Source: CAZHDI01 sp964531285
Lineage (GTDB): Bacteria; Pseudomonadota; Alphaproteobacteria; JAJFIK01
Reading direction: 5' to 3'
NCBI GenBank assembly: GCA_964531285.1
Contig: CAZHDI010000003.1
Coordinates: 18,692-82,691 of the forward strand
DNA length: 64,000 bases
This document shows positions 17,429-25,436 of this stretch, in pieces (position 1 is the first letter of the stretch; each line of letters opens with the position of its first letter). Below the pieces are notes generated by a model. The model made no database searches. It saw only the letters and a list, made by a program, of their open reading frames with translations, and had not been told where the DNA came from. The translations under genes and the position numbers were made by a program.

Positions 17429-18364
17429 CTACCGCGCCAGCATCTCGAAGACATCCGCCCCGGCGCGGCCCGTGGGGGTATAGCCGAGCATGTCTTGCAA
17501 GGCCCTGACCGCATCGTCGGTCACCGGGCCGTAGATCCCGTCGGCGGCGACATGCGCGCCCACACTGAGGCCGGACAGGCCCAGCTGAAGCTGGCGGACA
17601 TCGGCGCCGCGCAGAAACGGGCTCTTGAGCGCCAGAACCCGGCTGCCGGGCGCCGGGCCGTCGAACGTGCCCGGCGGTTGCCCGGTCAATCCGCCGGACG
17701 GGACCTCGAGCCCGCGAATGACAAAGGGCGGACGCAGACCCCAATTGCCAAGCCGGATAAAGCCCTCGAAAGCGGCCGTATGGGGCAGGGTTTCACGCAC
17801 GGCGGCGCTGCGGTGACGGGCCAGCCACGTCCGGCGGTCCTGAAGATAGGCCGTCAGCCAAGCCGGTTCGCCGCTCTCCCGCACGGGACCGACGGATTTC
17901 GTGACCCCGCGGCGCAGGCTCTCCCAGCCGCCCACCGTGAGCCCGTCCTGGATGACGCCAAGCGCCAGCGCGCTCTCGAACCCGTGCCGGGCCGCAGTGT
18001 CCTGGGCGCGGGTCCAGGCCGCGTCTACGGCGGCATCCTGGCAGGCCCGCATGGCCGGATCGTCGGCGGCGGCGCGCAGCAGATTATGAAAATGGGTATC
18101 GCCGGCGAGGGCCGCGTTGCGGTCCTTGAGCATGGCCGCGAACGGCCTGAACCGGGCCGCGACCGGCCCCGCATCCGCCTGTTGGCCATAGGCGTCGATC
18201 AGCCGGCGCAAACTTGCGTCCCGCAGGCTGGCCCCGGCGCGCCCATAGCGCAGATCGCCCATGCGCCCCGGCACAACGGTCACCGCCGCATAGGTGCCAT
18301 GGCAATCGCCGGTCTGGAGACAATCGAGGACGAGTTGGGCGGCGCGGACCGGCGGGTGAATCAT
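17429..18364 (-). CDS. GH46/chitosanase-like protein with C-terminal peptidoglycan-binding domain, catalytic acids replaced
   Basis: Residues about 5-180 resemble the GH46-like lysozyme-fold domain often joined to peptidoglycan-binding modules (LVLDC..TG...YAAVTVVPG..GDLRYGR, then a helical domain). Residues about 245-311 form a PG_binding_1-like repeat (LQLGLSGLSVGAHVAADGIYGPVTDDAVRALQ). In related proteins the first helix carries Glu in a FETG motif and the next turn an Asp. Here these positions read LQTG (Gln17) and PGRMG (Arg34), so classical activity looks lost. No signal peptide is obvious and the ribosome site is poor. It lies 111 bases upstream of the peroxidase on the same strand. 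Confidence 0.6.
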   Translation of the reverse strand: MIHPPVRAAQLVLDCLQTGDCHGTYAAVTVVPGRMGDLRYGRAGASLRDASLRRLIDAYGQQADAGPVAARFRPFAAMLKDRNAALAGDTHFHNLLRAAADDPAMRACQDAAVDAAWTRAQDTAARHGFESALALGVIQDGLTVGGWESLRRGVTKSVGPVRESGEPAWLTAYLQDRRTWLARHRSAAVRETLPHTAAFEGFIRLGNWGLRPPFVIRGLEVPSGGLTGQPPGTFDGPAPGSRVLALKSPFLRGADVRQLQLGLSGLSVGAHVAADGIYGPVTDDAVRALQDMLGYTPTGRAGADVFEMLAR

Positions 18365-18576
18365 CAGGGGACAACTTACGCAGACAAGACAAAAAGGCGC
18401 GGCGGCCGGGCGGGGCGCAGCCTCCAGCCGCCCGTCTAACCTGCCTGCGGCCCGGCGTCCATGCCGTTTCGCCGCCAGCGGGGCCCCGCTTTACCCGGCC
18501 ATGCAACCGTCTCGCCAACCGGCGCCGATCGGTCTATAGGTGGGCGGTCACGACGCGAGACAGGAATGGGTGTCTT

Positions 18577-18882
18577 ATGCTTGCGCGCATCTACAAACCG
18601 TCCAAAACGGCCATGCAATCGGGCCGCCGCAACACCAAGCGCTGGGTCCTTGAATTCGAGGCCGAAGAAGCGCGCGAGGCCGACCCGCTCATGGGCTGGA
18701 CCAGCTCAGGCGAGACCGAAACCCAGGTGCGGATCTACTTCGACACCAAAGAAGAAGCGATTGCTTACGCTCAGCGGCATAACATTCCGCATCAGGTGCT
18801 GCCCGACCATGACCGGGACCCTCAGCCCCAGGCTTACGGCGACAATTTCGCCTATGACCGCGTGGAACCCTGGACCCACTGA
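18577..18882 (+). CDS. NDUFS4-type complex I accessory subunit
   Basis: A protein of 101 residues of the ETC_C1_NDUFS4 family, an accessory subunit of respiratory complex I in Alphaproteobacteria and mitochondria. It is recognised by ARIYKPSKTAMQSG at the start, W.LEFE, PLMGWTSSGET, QVRIYFDTKEEAIAYA and the NFAYDR segment before the C-terminus. ATG 18577 starts the conserved block; AGGA is 11 bases upstream. It stands alone between a minus-strand gene and a tRNA. The core nuo genes are not in this window. Confidence 0.93.
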   Translation: MLARIYKPSKTAMQSGRRNTKRWVLEFEAEEAREADPLMGWTSSGETETQVRIYFDTKEEAIAYAQRHNIPHQVLPDHDRDPQPQAYGDNFAYDRVEPWTH

Positions 18883-18903
18883 CCAGCCCGATGAGGCGGT
18901 TTC

Positions 18904-18980
18904 CTCCCCTTAGCTCAATTGGATAGAGCACGTGCCTTCTAAGCTCGGGGTTGCAGGTTCGAGTCCTGCAGGGGAGGCCA
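18904..18980 (+). tRNA. tRNA-Arg (anticodon TCT)
   Basis: A 77-base cloverleaf: acceptor CTCCCCT pairs with AGGGGAG, D arm GCTC/GAGC, anticodon loop CTTCTAA (TCT), T arm GCAGG-TTCGAGT-CCTGC, encoded CCA. The anticodon stem CGTGC/GCTCG has a U-U mismatch at its middle pair. Confidence 0.95.
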
Positions 18981-19036
18981 GCTATTGACGCCGTGCCCCG
19001 CAAGGGCGCCGCGGGCCGGATATGGAGAGCGACGCG

Positions 19037-20602
19037 ATGACCTGTGGCGGCATGGGATCCGATGCGACTGTGATGACCGGACCGGGCCTGGCGCCGGTGC
19101 GGGGGCTGGACGGCTTCGTCATCGATCTTGACGGTGTCATCACCCGGGCCAGCGCGCTCTACGCGGCGGCCTGGAAGCGGCTGATCGACGAGCTTCTGGC
19201 GGCCGAGGCCGGCGGGCGGATGTTCAAGCCCTATGACGTCACGGTGGATTTTCGGTCGTTCTTTGCCGGCCAGCCCCGCGAGGACGCGCTGCGCGGTTTT
19301 CTGGAGCGGCGGGGTCTCGGCGTCGAGGCGGGCGTGCCGGGCGATACGGCGGACCGGCGGACGCTCCACGGTCTGTTACGGCGCATGGATGTTTATTTCC
19401 AGGCGGCTCTTGCCGAGGACGGGCTGGAGATTTTCCCAAGCTCCATCGAATTCGTCGAACTGGCCCGGGAACAGGGGCTGAAGCTCGCGGCGATTTCGTC
19501 CGGCGGCAGCGCGCTCCACATCCTCGAAGCCGCGGGCATCAATGTGAATTTCGAAGTGGTGATCGGCGATGAGGACCGCGAAGCCCTTGGCCTTCAGGGC
19601 AAGCCCGATCCGGCCTTTTTCCTGGAGGCGGTGCGCCGTCTGGGCATTGCTCCGGCGCGCGCCGGTCTGATCGAGGATGACGAAGCCGGTGTGACCGCCG
19701 GGCGCGCCGCCGGTTTCGGCTTGGTGATCGGGGTCAACCGTGCGGGCCGCGATAAGGCGCTGATGGCCGCCGGCGCGGATCTTGTTGTCGGCGATTTGAG
19801 CGAACTGTTGCCCGGCGGCGGTCCGCCCTCGGCGCTGTTGGCCATGAACGCGGTGGAAACCGCATTGCGGGGGCGCCGTCCGATCCTGTTTCTGGATTAC
19901 GACGGCACCGTCACGCCCATTGTGGACCGTCCGGAAGATGCCGTGCTGTCCGGCCCCATGCGCACGACCATTGCCACGCTCTCCAAGCATATTCTCGTGG
20001 CGTTCATCAGTGGGCGCATGAAAGACGAGGTGCGCGGGCTGGTCGGGCTCGACAATGTGTTCTACGCCGGGTCCCATGGTTATGAGATCGAAGGGCCGGG
20101 CGGGGTGTCGTATATTCAGGAGGACGGCGCGCGCCTGCGGCCGATGATGAGCGAGGCGGCGGCCCATCTCAAGACCGAGATCGGAGGGCTTCCGGGCGTG
20201 CTCATCGAGGACAAGAGCTTTGCGGTCGCGATCCATTACCGTCTGGTCAAGGACGATGATTACGCCGCCGTTGAGACGGCCGTCCAGGAGATGGGCCGGC
20301 TTTATCCGGATCTTTATGTTGCGGGCGGCAAGAAGGTCTTCGAACTGCGCCCGCGGATCGACTGGCATAAGGGCAAGGCGCTCGATTATCTTCTGGATGC
20401 CCTGGATATGACGGGCCCGGACGTTCTACCCTTTTATATCGGGGACGATGTGACCGACCAGGACGCCTTCGAGGCCCTGGACGGCAAGGGCATCGCCATC
20501 CTGGTGAGCGAGCATCCGCTGCCCACGGCGGCCCGGTTCCGTCTGCGCGATCCGGCCGAGGTTCAGGTGTTTCTGGACCATCTGGCCGCCGCGCTCGATT
20601 GA
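19037..20602 (+). CDS. Fusion of beta-phosphoglucomutase-like HAD and trehalose-6-phosphate phosphatase
   Basis: Two HAD-fold domains in one chain of about 521 residues. The first (about 25-245) starts VIDLDGVIT and has the cap, ISSGGS, GKPDP and DDEAG motifs of the beta-phosphoglucomutase group. The second (about 280-520) starts FLDYDGTVTPI and has SGR, GSHGYE and GDDVTDQDAF, the motifs of trehalose-6-phosphate phosphatase (OtsB). GGAGAG 7 bases before 19037 favours that ATG over 19022. A related arrangement occurs in mycobacterial OtsB1. No OtsA synthase is in the window. A PfkB kinase follows after 22 bases, so the two are probably cotranscribed. Substrate of the first domain unknown. Confidence 0.85.
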   Translation: MTCGGMGSDATVMTGPGLAPVRGLDGFVIDLDGVITRASALYAAAWKRLIDELLAAEAGGRMFKPYDVTVDFRSFFAGQPREDALRGFLERRGLGVEAGVPGDTADRRTLHGLLRRMDVYFQAALAEDGLEIFPSSIEFVELAREQGLKLAAISSGGSALHILEAAGINVNFEVVIGDEDREALGLQGKPDPAFFLEAVRRLGIAPARAGLIEDDEAGVTAGRAAGFGLVIGVNRAGRDKALMAAGADLVVGDLSELLPGGGPPSALLAMNAVETALRGRRPILFLDYDGTVTPIVDRPEDAVLSGPMRTTIATLSKHILVAFISGRMKDEVRGLVGLDNVFYAGSHGYEIEGPGGVSYIQEDGARLRPMMSEAAAHLKTEIGGLPGVLIEDKSFAVAIHYRLVKDDDYAAVETAVQEMGRLYPDLYVAGGKKVFELRPRIDWHKGKALDYLLDALDMTGPDVLPFYIGDDVTDQDAFEALDGKGIAILVSEHPLPTAARFRLRDPAEVQVFLDHLAAALD

Positions 20603-20624
20603 CCTTTCAAGCCCGGAGTGACCC

Positions 20625-21551
20625 ATGAGCGGCATTCTGACCGTGACCATGAACCCCGCCCTCGATGTCACGGCGTCGGTGGCCGAAATGGTGCCCCGCG
20701 AAAAGCTGCGCTGCACCGAACCGACCCGCGAACTGGGCGGCGGGGGGATCAATGTCTCCCGTGTGATCGCGGCCTTCGGGGGCACCAGCCGTACCCTTGT
20801 GGTGGCGGGCGGGCTGACCGGGCAACAGATGATCCGTATGCTGGAGGACCGTGGGTTCGATCCGGTCGTTGTGCCCTGCGCCGGCTCCACCCGCGAAAGC
20901 ATTATGATTTTCGACCGGGCGGTTGAGACCCAATACCGCTTCATTATGCCGGGACCCTCGCTCACCGATGCCGAATGGCAGAATGCGCTGGACACGGCGA
21001 GTGCCGCCGCTCAAGGGCTGTCTTACGTGGTGGCGAGCGGCAGTCTGCCGCCGGGCTGTCCGGATGATTTTTATTGCCGTCTGGCGCGGGCCTGCGCGCC
21101 GGTCCCGATGATCGTGGACACCTCCGGCGCGGCGTTGCGGGCGGTGGCCCGCGAGCCGGTCTTCTGCCTCAAGATGGATGAGGAGGAGGTCGAGGACCTG
21201 TGCCCGGGCGCGCCGGATGAGCGGACGGCTGCCGAGGATGTCCGGGCCCGCTCCGGGGCGCACATCGTCCTGCTGACCTTGGGCGCGCGGGGTCTGCTTG
21301 CGGCGACGGCGGACGGCGTGATCGAAATGGCGGGACGGAAGGTCAAACCGGTCAGCACGGTCGGCGCGGGCGACAGTCTGGTGGCCGGCATGGTCAAGGC
21401 GCTCGACGACGGATTGGCGCTGCCCGAGGCGTTGGCCCATGGTGTCGCCGCCGGAACCGCGGCCGTGCTGACGCCGGGAACGGAACTGGCGCGCCGGTCC
21501 GACTTCGACCGCGTTTTGACCGAGATGAGGGCCGACCAGGGCGTGGGTTAA
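20625..21551 (+). CDS. pfkB: PfkB-type hexose phosphate kinase (6-phosphofructokinase II-like)
   Basis: Ribokinase-family sugar kinase of 308 residues. It matches E. coli Pfk-2 in its opening (TVTMNPALDVT), KLRCTEP..ELGGGGINV.R, YRFIMPG, ASGSLPPG, and the anion hole/catalytic loop STVGAGDSLVAGM. It probably phosphorylates fructose-6-phosphate at C1 in glycolysis; 1-phosphofructokinase or tagatose-6-phosphate kinase activity is possible. The usual KPNxxE segment, involved in Mg and ATP handling, reads KMDEEE here, with Asp in place of Asn. GGAG is upstream of the start. It follows the HAD fusion closely. Confidence 0.88.
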   Translation: MSGILTVTMNPALDVTASVAEMVPREKLRCTEPTRELGGGGINVSRVIAAFGGTSRTLVVAGGLTGQQMIRMLEDRGFDPVVVPCAGSTRESIMIFDRAVETQYRFIMPGPSLTDAEWQNALDTASAAAQGLSYVVASGSLPPGCPDDFYCRLARACAPVPMIVDTSGAALRAVAREPVFCLKMDEEEVEDLCPGAPDERTAAEDVRARSGAHIVLLTLGARGLLAATADGVIEMAGRKVKPVSTVGAGDSLVAGMVKALDDGLALPEALAHGVAAGTAAVLTPGTELARRSDFDRVLTEMRADQGVG

Positions 21552-21576
21552 GCGCCCGTTGAGATGGAATTCCTAT

Positions 21577-21605
21577 TTGACGCTCATGCTGCGATGCACC
21601 ATTCT
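21577..21605 (+). promoter_or_regulatory. ppa: Possible sigma-70 promoter of the pyrophosphatase gene
   Basis: TTGACG (21577-21582), a 17-base spacer and CATTCT (21600-21605), about 60 bases before the GTG start. The -35 is good and the -10 moderate. Confidence 0.4.
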
Positions 21606-21667
21606 CGCGCGTCGTGGGGATGAAAAGGGGCCGCGCACGGCGGCCTGAAGCAATCAGGAGAGTTGGT

Positions 21668-22210
21668 GTGGATCTGTCCAAGATTTCCGTCGGCCCGAAT
21701 CCGCCGGAAGACTGCAATGTCGTGATCGAGGTGCCGCTGGGCGGCGAGCCGATCAAATATGAGATCGACAAGGCCTCGGGCGCCATGTTCGTGGACCGTT
21801 TCCTCTACACCTCCATGCGCTATCCCTGCAATTACGGCTTCATTCCGCACACCCTGTCCGAGGATGGCGACCCGATGGATGTCATGGTCGTCGGCAGCCG
21901 GGCCCTGGTGCCGGGTGCGGTCGTCCGTGTGCGCCCTGTCGGCGTTCTGCTGATGCAGGACGAGAAGGGCATGGACGAAAAGGTGCTGGCGGTCCCGCAC
22001 CCCAAGCTTACCCGGTATTACGACAAGATCGGCAATTACACCGATCTGCCGGAGATCCTGGTGGACCGCATCGAGCACTTCTTCTCGCACTACAAGGATC
22101 TGGAGCCCAACAAATGGGTCAAGATCGAGGGCTGGAAATGCGAGAAGGACGCCGCGAAAGTGATCGTCGAGTCGATCGACCGCTACAAGACGAGCAAGCC
22201 CGCCGCGTAA
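21668..22210 (+). CDS. ppa: Inorganic pyrophosphatase (family I, soluble)
   Basis: Hydrolyses pyrophosphate to phosphate in the cytoplasm, pulling biosynthetic reactions forward. The 180-residue chain has VVIEVPLGGEPIKYEIDK, RYPCNYGFIPHT, the metal-binding signature DGDPMDVMV, and KWVKIEGW. The start is a GTG at 21668 with AGGAG 7 bases upstream; codons further 5' are not conserved-looking. It is followed by a strong terminator and has its own likely promoter. Confidence 0.97.
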   Translation: MDLSKISVGPNPPEDCNVVIEVPLGGEPIKYEIDKASGAMFVDRFLYTSMRYPCNYGFIPHTLSEDGDPMDVMVVGSRALVPGAVVRVRPVGVLLMQDEKGMDEKVLAVPHPKLTRYYDKIGNYTDLPEILVDRIEHFFSHYKDLEPNKWVKIEGWKCEKDAAKVIVESIDRYKTSKPAA

Positions 22211-22234
22211 GGCCGGCGAACGCGACCGAACACA

Positions 22235-22264
22235 AAGGCCCCGCCACGCGTGCGGGGCCTTTTC
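22235..22264. terminator. Bidirectional intrinsic terminator
   Basis: The 9-bp arms AGGCCCCGC and GCGGGGCCT enclose a short loop and are followed by a T run on the plus strand. On the minus strand the same hairpin is also followed by T residues and can end the efflux operon. Confidence 0.85.
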
Positions 22265-22283
22265 GATTCTGGTGCAAGCGGGC

Positions 22284-25200
22284 TCACTCGTGCCCGTCAC
22301 GTTCCTGACGATGGAGCCGGGTGGCTCCCTGACCGAGCAGGGGCTGGGGCTCGCCCGTCCACCAGCGCCGGGCCAGGCGCGCGATATCGACGCCGACGCC
22401 ATAAAGCGCCGGAACCATCAGCAGCGTGACGAATGTCGCGAAGATGACCCCGAAGGCCAGGGCCACCACGGTGGGCTTGAGGAACTGCGCCTGGGTCGAG
22501 CGTTCGGCCATCATCGGCACCAGCCCGATAAAGGTGGTCACCGAGGTGAGCAGAATGGGCCGGAACCGGGAGACGCCCGCCTCGATCAACGCCTCGACCG
22601 CGCCCATGCCTTGAGCGCGAAGGCGGTTCACCGTATCGACCAGCACCAGATTGTCGTTGACCACCACGCCGGCCGCCGCCGCGATCCCGAAATAGGAGAA
22701 CAGCGCCATGGTCATGCCGAACATCATGTGCCCATAGACCGCGCCCATATAGCCGAAGGGGATCGCGGTCATGATCAATAGCGGCTGCCAATAGGACCGG
22801 AAAGCGATGGCCAGCATGGCATACATGCTCAGGAAGGCGATGATGTAGAGGCTGGAAATTTCGGCCAGGAATTCCGCTTCGCCTTCTGCCGCCCCGATGG
22901 CGCCGCGGGTCACGCTGGGATAGCGCTGCTCCCATTGCGGAAAGAAATTCTCGTCGAGATCGCGCAGGATTTGCCCGCGCACATCGCCGCGCAGTTCCGC
23001 GCTGATCACGGCCGACCGCTGGCGCTCGCGCCGGTCGATCCGCGCAAGGCCGGGCGCGAAGGTGACATCGGCCACCGACAGGAGCGGAACCTCGCGGCCA
23101 TCGGCCGTCCGGACCCGGAAATTCTGGAGGCTTTGCAGGGACTCCCGCGCCTCCTCGGGATAGCGCACGAACACGCGCACATCCTGACCGTCCCGGGGCA
23201 GACGCTGGGCCTGTTCGCCAAAATAGGCCTGGCGCACCTGGCGTGACACCTCACCGAGCGTAACGCCCAGGGTTTCGGCGCCGGGCTTGAGGGTCAGCCG
23301 GATTTCATCCGTGGCGCTGCGCAGATTGTCCCGGACATCGTAGAGGCTCTCATAGGTGCGCAACTGCGTCATGAGATCGGCGACGGCCGCGCGCAGCACA
23401 TCGAGATCCGGCGCGCTGATGGCCAATTGCAGGCCGGGATCGACCTGATTGATGGTGTAATTGACGGTGATGTCTTCGGCATCCGGAATATCGCCGATCT
23501 GATCGCGCAGGCGCAGCGCCACCTCCTTGGCCGACATGTCCCGCAGTTCCGGCGGCGCAAGCTGCACCAGCGCCAGGACGCTGGCGTCGCGCGCGCGGGT
23601 ATACCAGCTGTCGATGACCGGCGGGGCTTCGCCGCCCGCGCTCGCCCGCTCGGCGTTGATGTCCTCTTCAAAGGCGGCCTGCGCGAGGCGCATCTGGTCG
23701 AGCACTTCCAGGGCGCGCGCATAGGGCGTGCCTTCCGGGAGTTCCACGTCGATGGCGATCATCTCGTTTTCGATTTCCGGGACGAACGCGAAGCGCAGAT
23801 AGCCGTTCATCAGAAAGCCGAGGCTGAGCACCAGGAAGAAGAAAAAGACCGCTGTGGTCAGATAACGCTGATCGACGCAGAACGCGACAAAGGGCCGGTA
23901 CTGATTTTCCGCAAAGCTGGTGAGGCTGTTGGCCAGCCGGGCCTGGATTCGGCTGAGTGGGCCGCCGGTGGTCCGCGGTTTCATGTTCGCCAGATGCGCC
24001 GGCAGGATCAGCAGGGCCTCGATGAGCGAGAAGGTCAGCGCCAGGATGATGATGAGCGATAGCTGCCGGGTGAACTGGACCTGTACGCCCGACAGGAACA
24101 GCCAGGGCGAAAACGCGATCATCGTGGTCACGACGGCGAAGATCACCGGTTTGAGCACGAGTTGCGCGCCATAGGTTGCCGCGGTGAGGGGATCGTCGCC
24201 TTTTTCCACGCGGCTGTGGATCATCTCGCCGACAATGATCGCGTCGTCCACGACAACCCCGATCACCAGCAGGAAGGCGAACAGGGTGAAGGTGTTCAGC
24301 GAGACGTCGTAAGCGGGCAGCAGCACGAAGGCGCCGGCAAAGGCGGTCGCGATCCCGATGGTGACCCAGATCGCCACCTTGGGCCGCAGGAACAGGATCA
24401 GCACGATAAAGACGAGCGCGAGGCCGAGAAAAGCGCTGCGCGAAATGGTGGCCATGCGGTCGAAATAGATTTTCGACTGGTTGTACCAGAGTTCGACCTG
24501 GACCCCGGGCGGCAGGTTGTCCTGCGCGGTCTCCAGCCATCCGTTCACCGACTCAGACGTGCGCACCACATTCATGCGTTCGCTGGTCATGACCTGAACC
24601 AGCACCGCGGGCATACCGTTATAAGTGGCATCGAGATTGACGTCCTCGAAGCCGTCAATCACGGTTGCGACATCCCCGACCGTGATCACCGCGCCATCGG
24701 GCGTTTGGCGGACGATGATGTCTTCGAAATCGCGCTGCGTGTCGGCCAGGTTCCGGGCCCGGAGCTGGATTTCGCCGGTCTCGGTGCGCACCCGGCCCGA
24801 GGACAGATTGACCGACGTGCCGCGCACGGCGCGGGCGACCTCGTCGAAGGTCAGGCCATAACGGCGCATCGCCTCTTCGGACAACTCGATCGAGACTTCC
24901 TCGTTGCGCACGCCGAACAGTTCGACGATGGAGGCGCCGGGCAGGACCGCGATCTCGTCGCGGATGCGCTCGGCGGTGCGTTTCAGAGTACGCTCGTCCA
25001 CATCGCCGAACACGGATAATCGGATGAGTTCGTTGCGGGTCAGGATCTCGCGCACGCGGGGCGGTTCGACGTCACTGGGCAGGATGGCAATGCCGTCCAC
25101 TCGGAGCTTCACCTTATTGATGAATTCGCCCATATCGACGCGCGGGTTGGCCTCGATGATCACGAAGCCGACGCCCTCGAGCGCGGTCGAGCGCAGCCGG

Positions 25201-25436
25201 TCGATATTGTCGAGATCGGCCAGCGCTTCCTCGATCCGGATGATGATCTGTTCCTCGACCTCCTGGGGCGCGGCGCCGGGCCAGGCGACGGAGACTTCGA
25301 CGAAATTGACCTGGAAGGTCGGGAACACCTCGCGCTCCAGCCGCTGGAACGCCAGCACGCCGGACACCACGATGCCGATCATCAGAAGATTGGCGGCGAC
25401 CGGGTTGCGCGCCCACCAGGAAACGAGACCGTTCAT
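22284..25436 (-). CDS. RND efflux permease (HAE-1/AcrB-like), operon 1
   Basis: Inner-membrane proton-driven pump of 1050 residues in two homologous halves. It has the N-terminal helix NPVAANLLMIGIVVSGVL, the EVEEQIIIRIEEAL porter segment, and GVVVDDAIIVGEMIHSR with the two Asp of proton relay helix 4. The second half has GVVVNDNLVLVDTVNRLR and VTTFIGLVP. It is the last gene of a three-gene operon, and its ATG overlaps the adaptor stop by 4 bases. The pump works with the adaptor and the NodT-type channel upstream to expel toxic compounds; the substrate cannot be predicted. Confidence 0.95.
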   Translation of the reverse strand: MNGLVSWWARNPVAANLLMIGIVVSGVLAFQRLEREVFPTFQVNFVEVSVAWPGAAPQEVEEQIIIRIEEALADLDNIDRLRSTALEGVGFVIIEANPRVDMGEFINKVKLRVDGIAILPSDVEPPRVREILTRNELIRLSVFGDVDERTLKRTAERIRDEIAVLPGASIVELFGVRNEEVSIELSEEAMRRYGLTFDEVARAVRGTSVNLSSGRVRTETGEIQLRARNLADTQRDFEDIIVRQTPDGAVITVGDVATVIDGFEDVNLDATYNGMPAVLVQVMTSERMNVVRTSESVNGWLETAQDNLPPGVQVELWYNQSKIYFDRMATISRSAFLGLALVFIVLILFLRPKVAIWVTIGIATAFAGAFVLLPAYDVSLNTFTLFAFLLVIGVVVDDAIIVGEMIHSRVEKGDDPLTAATYGAQLVLKPVIFAVVTTMIAFSPWLFLSGVQVQFTRQLSLIIILALTFSLIEALLILPAHLANMKPRTTGGPLSRIQARLANSLTSFAENQYRPFVAFCVDQRYLTTAVFFFFLVLSLGFLMNGYLRFAFVPEIENEMIAIDVELPEGTPYARALEVLDQMRLAQAAFEEDINAERASAGGEAPPVIDSWYTRARDASVLALVQLAPPELRDMSAKEVALRLRDQIGDIPDAEDITVNYTINQVDPGLQLAISAPDLDVLRAAVADLMTQLRTYESLYDVRDNLRSATDEIRLTLKPGAETLGVTLGEVSRQVRQAYFGEQAQRLPRDGQDVRVFVRYPEEARESLQSLQNFRVRTADGREVPLLSVADVTFAPGLARIDRRERQRSAVISAELRGDVRGQILRDLDENFFPQWEQRYPSVTRGAIGAAEGEAEFLAEISSLYIIAFLSMYAMLAIAFRSYWQPLLIMTAIPFGYMGAVYGHMMFGMTMALFSYFGIAAAAGVVVNDNLVLVDTVNRLRAQGMGAVEALIEAGVSRFRPILLTSVTTFIGLVPMMAERSTQAQFLKPTVVALAFGVIFATFVTLLMVPALYGVGVDIARLARRWWTGEPQPLLGQGATRLHRQERDGHE

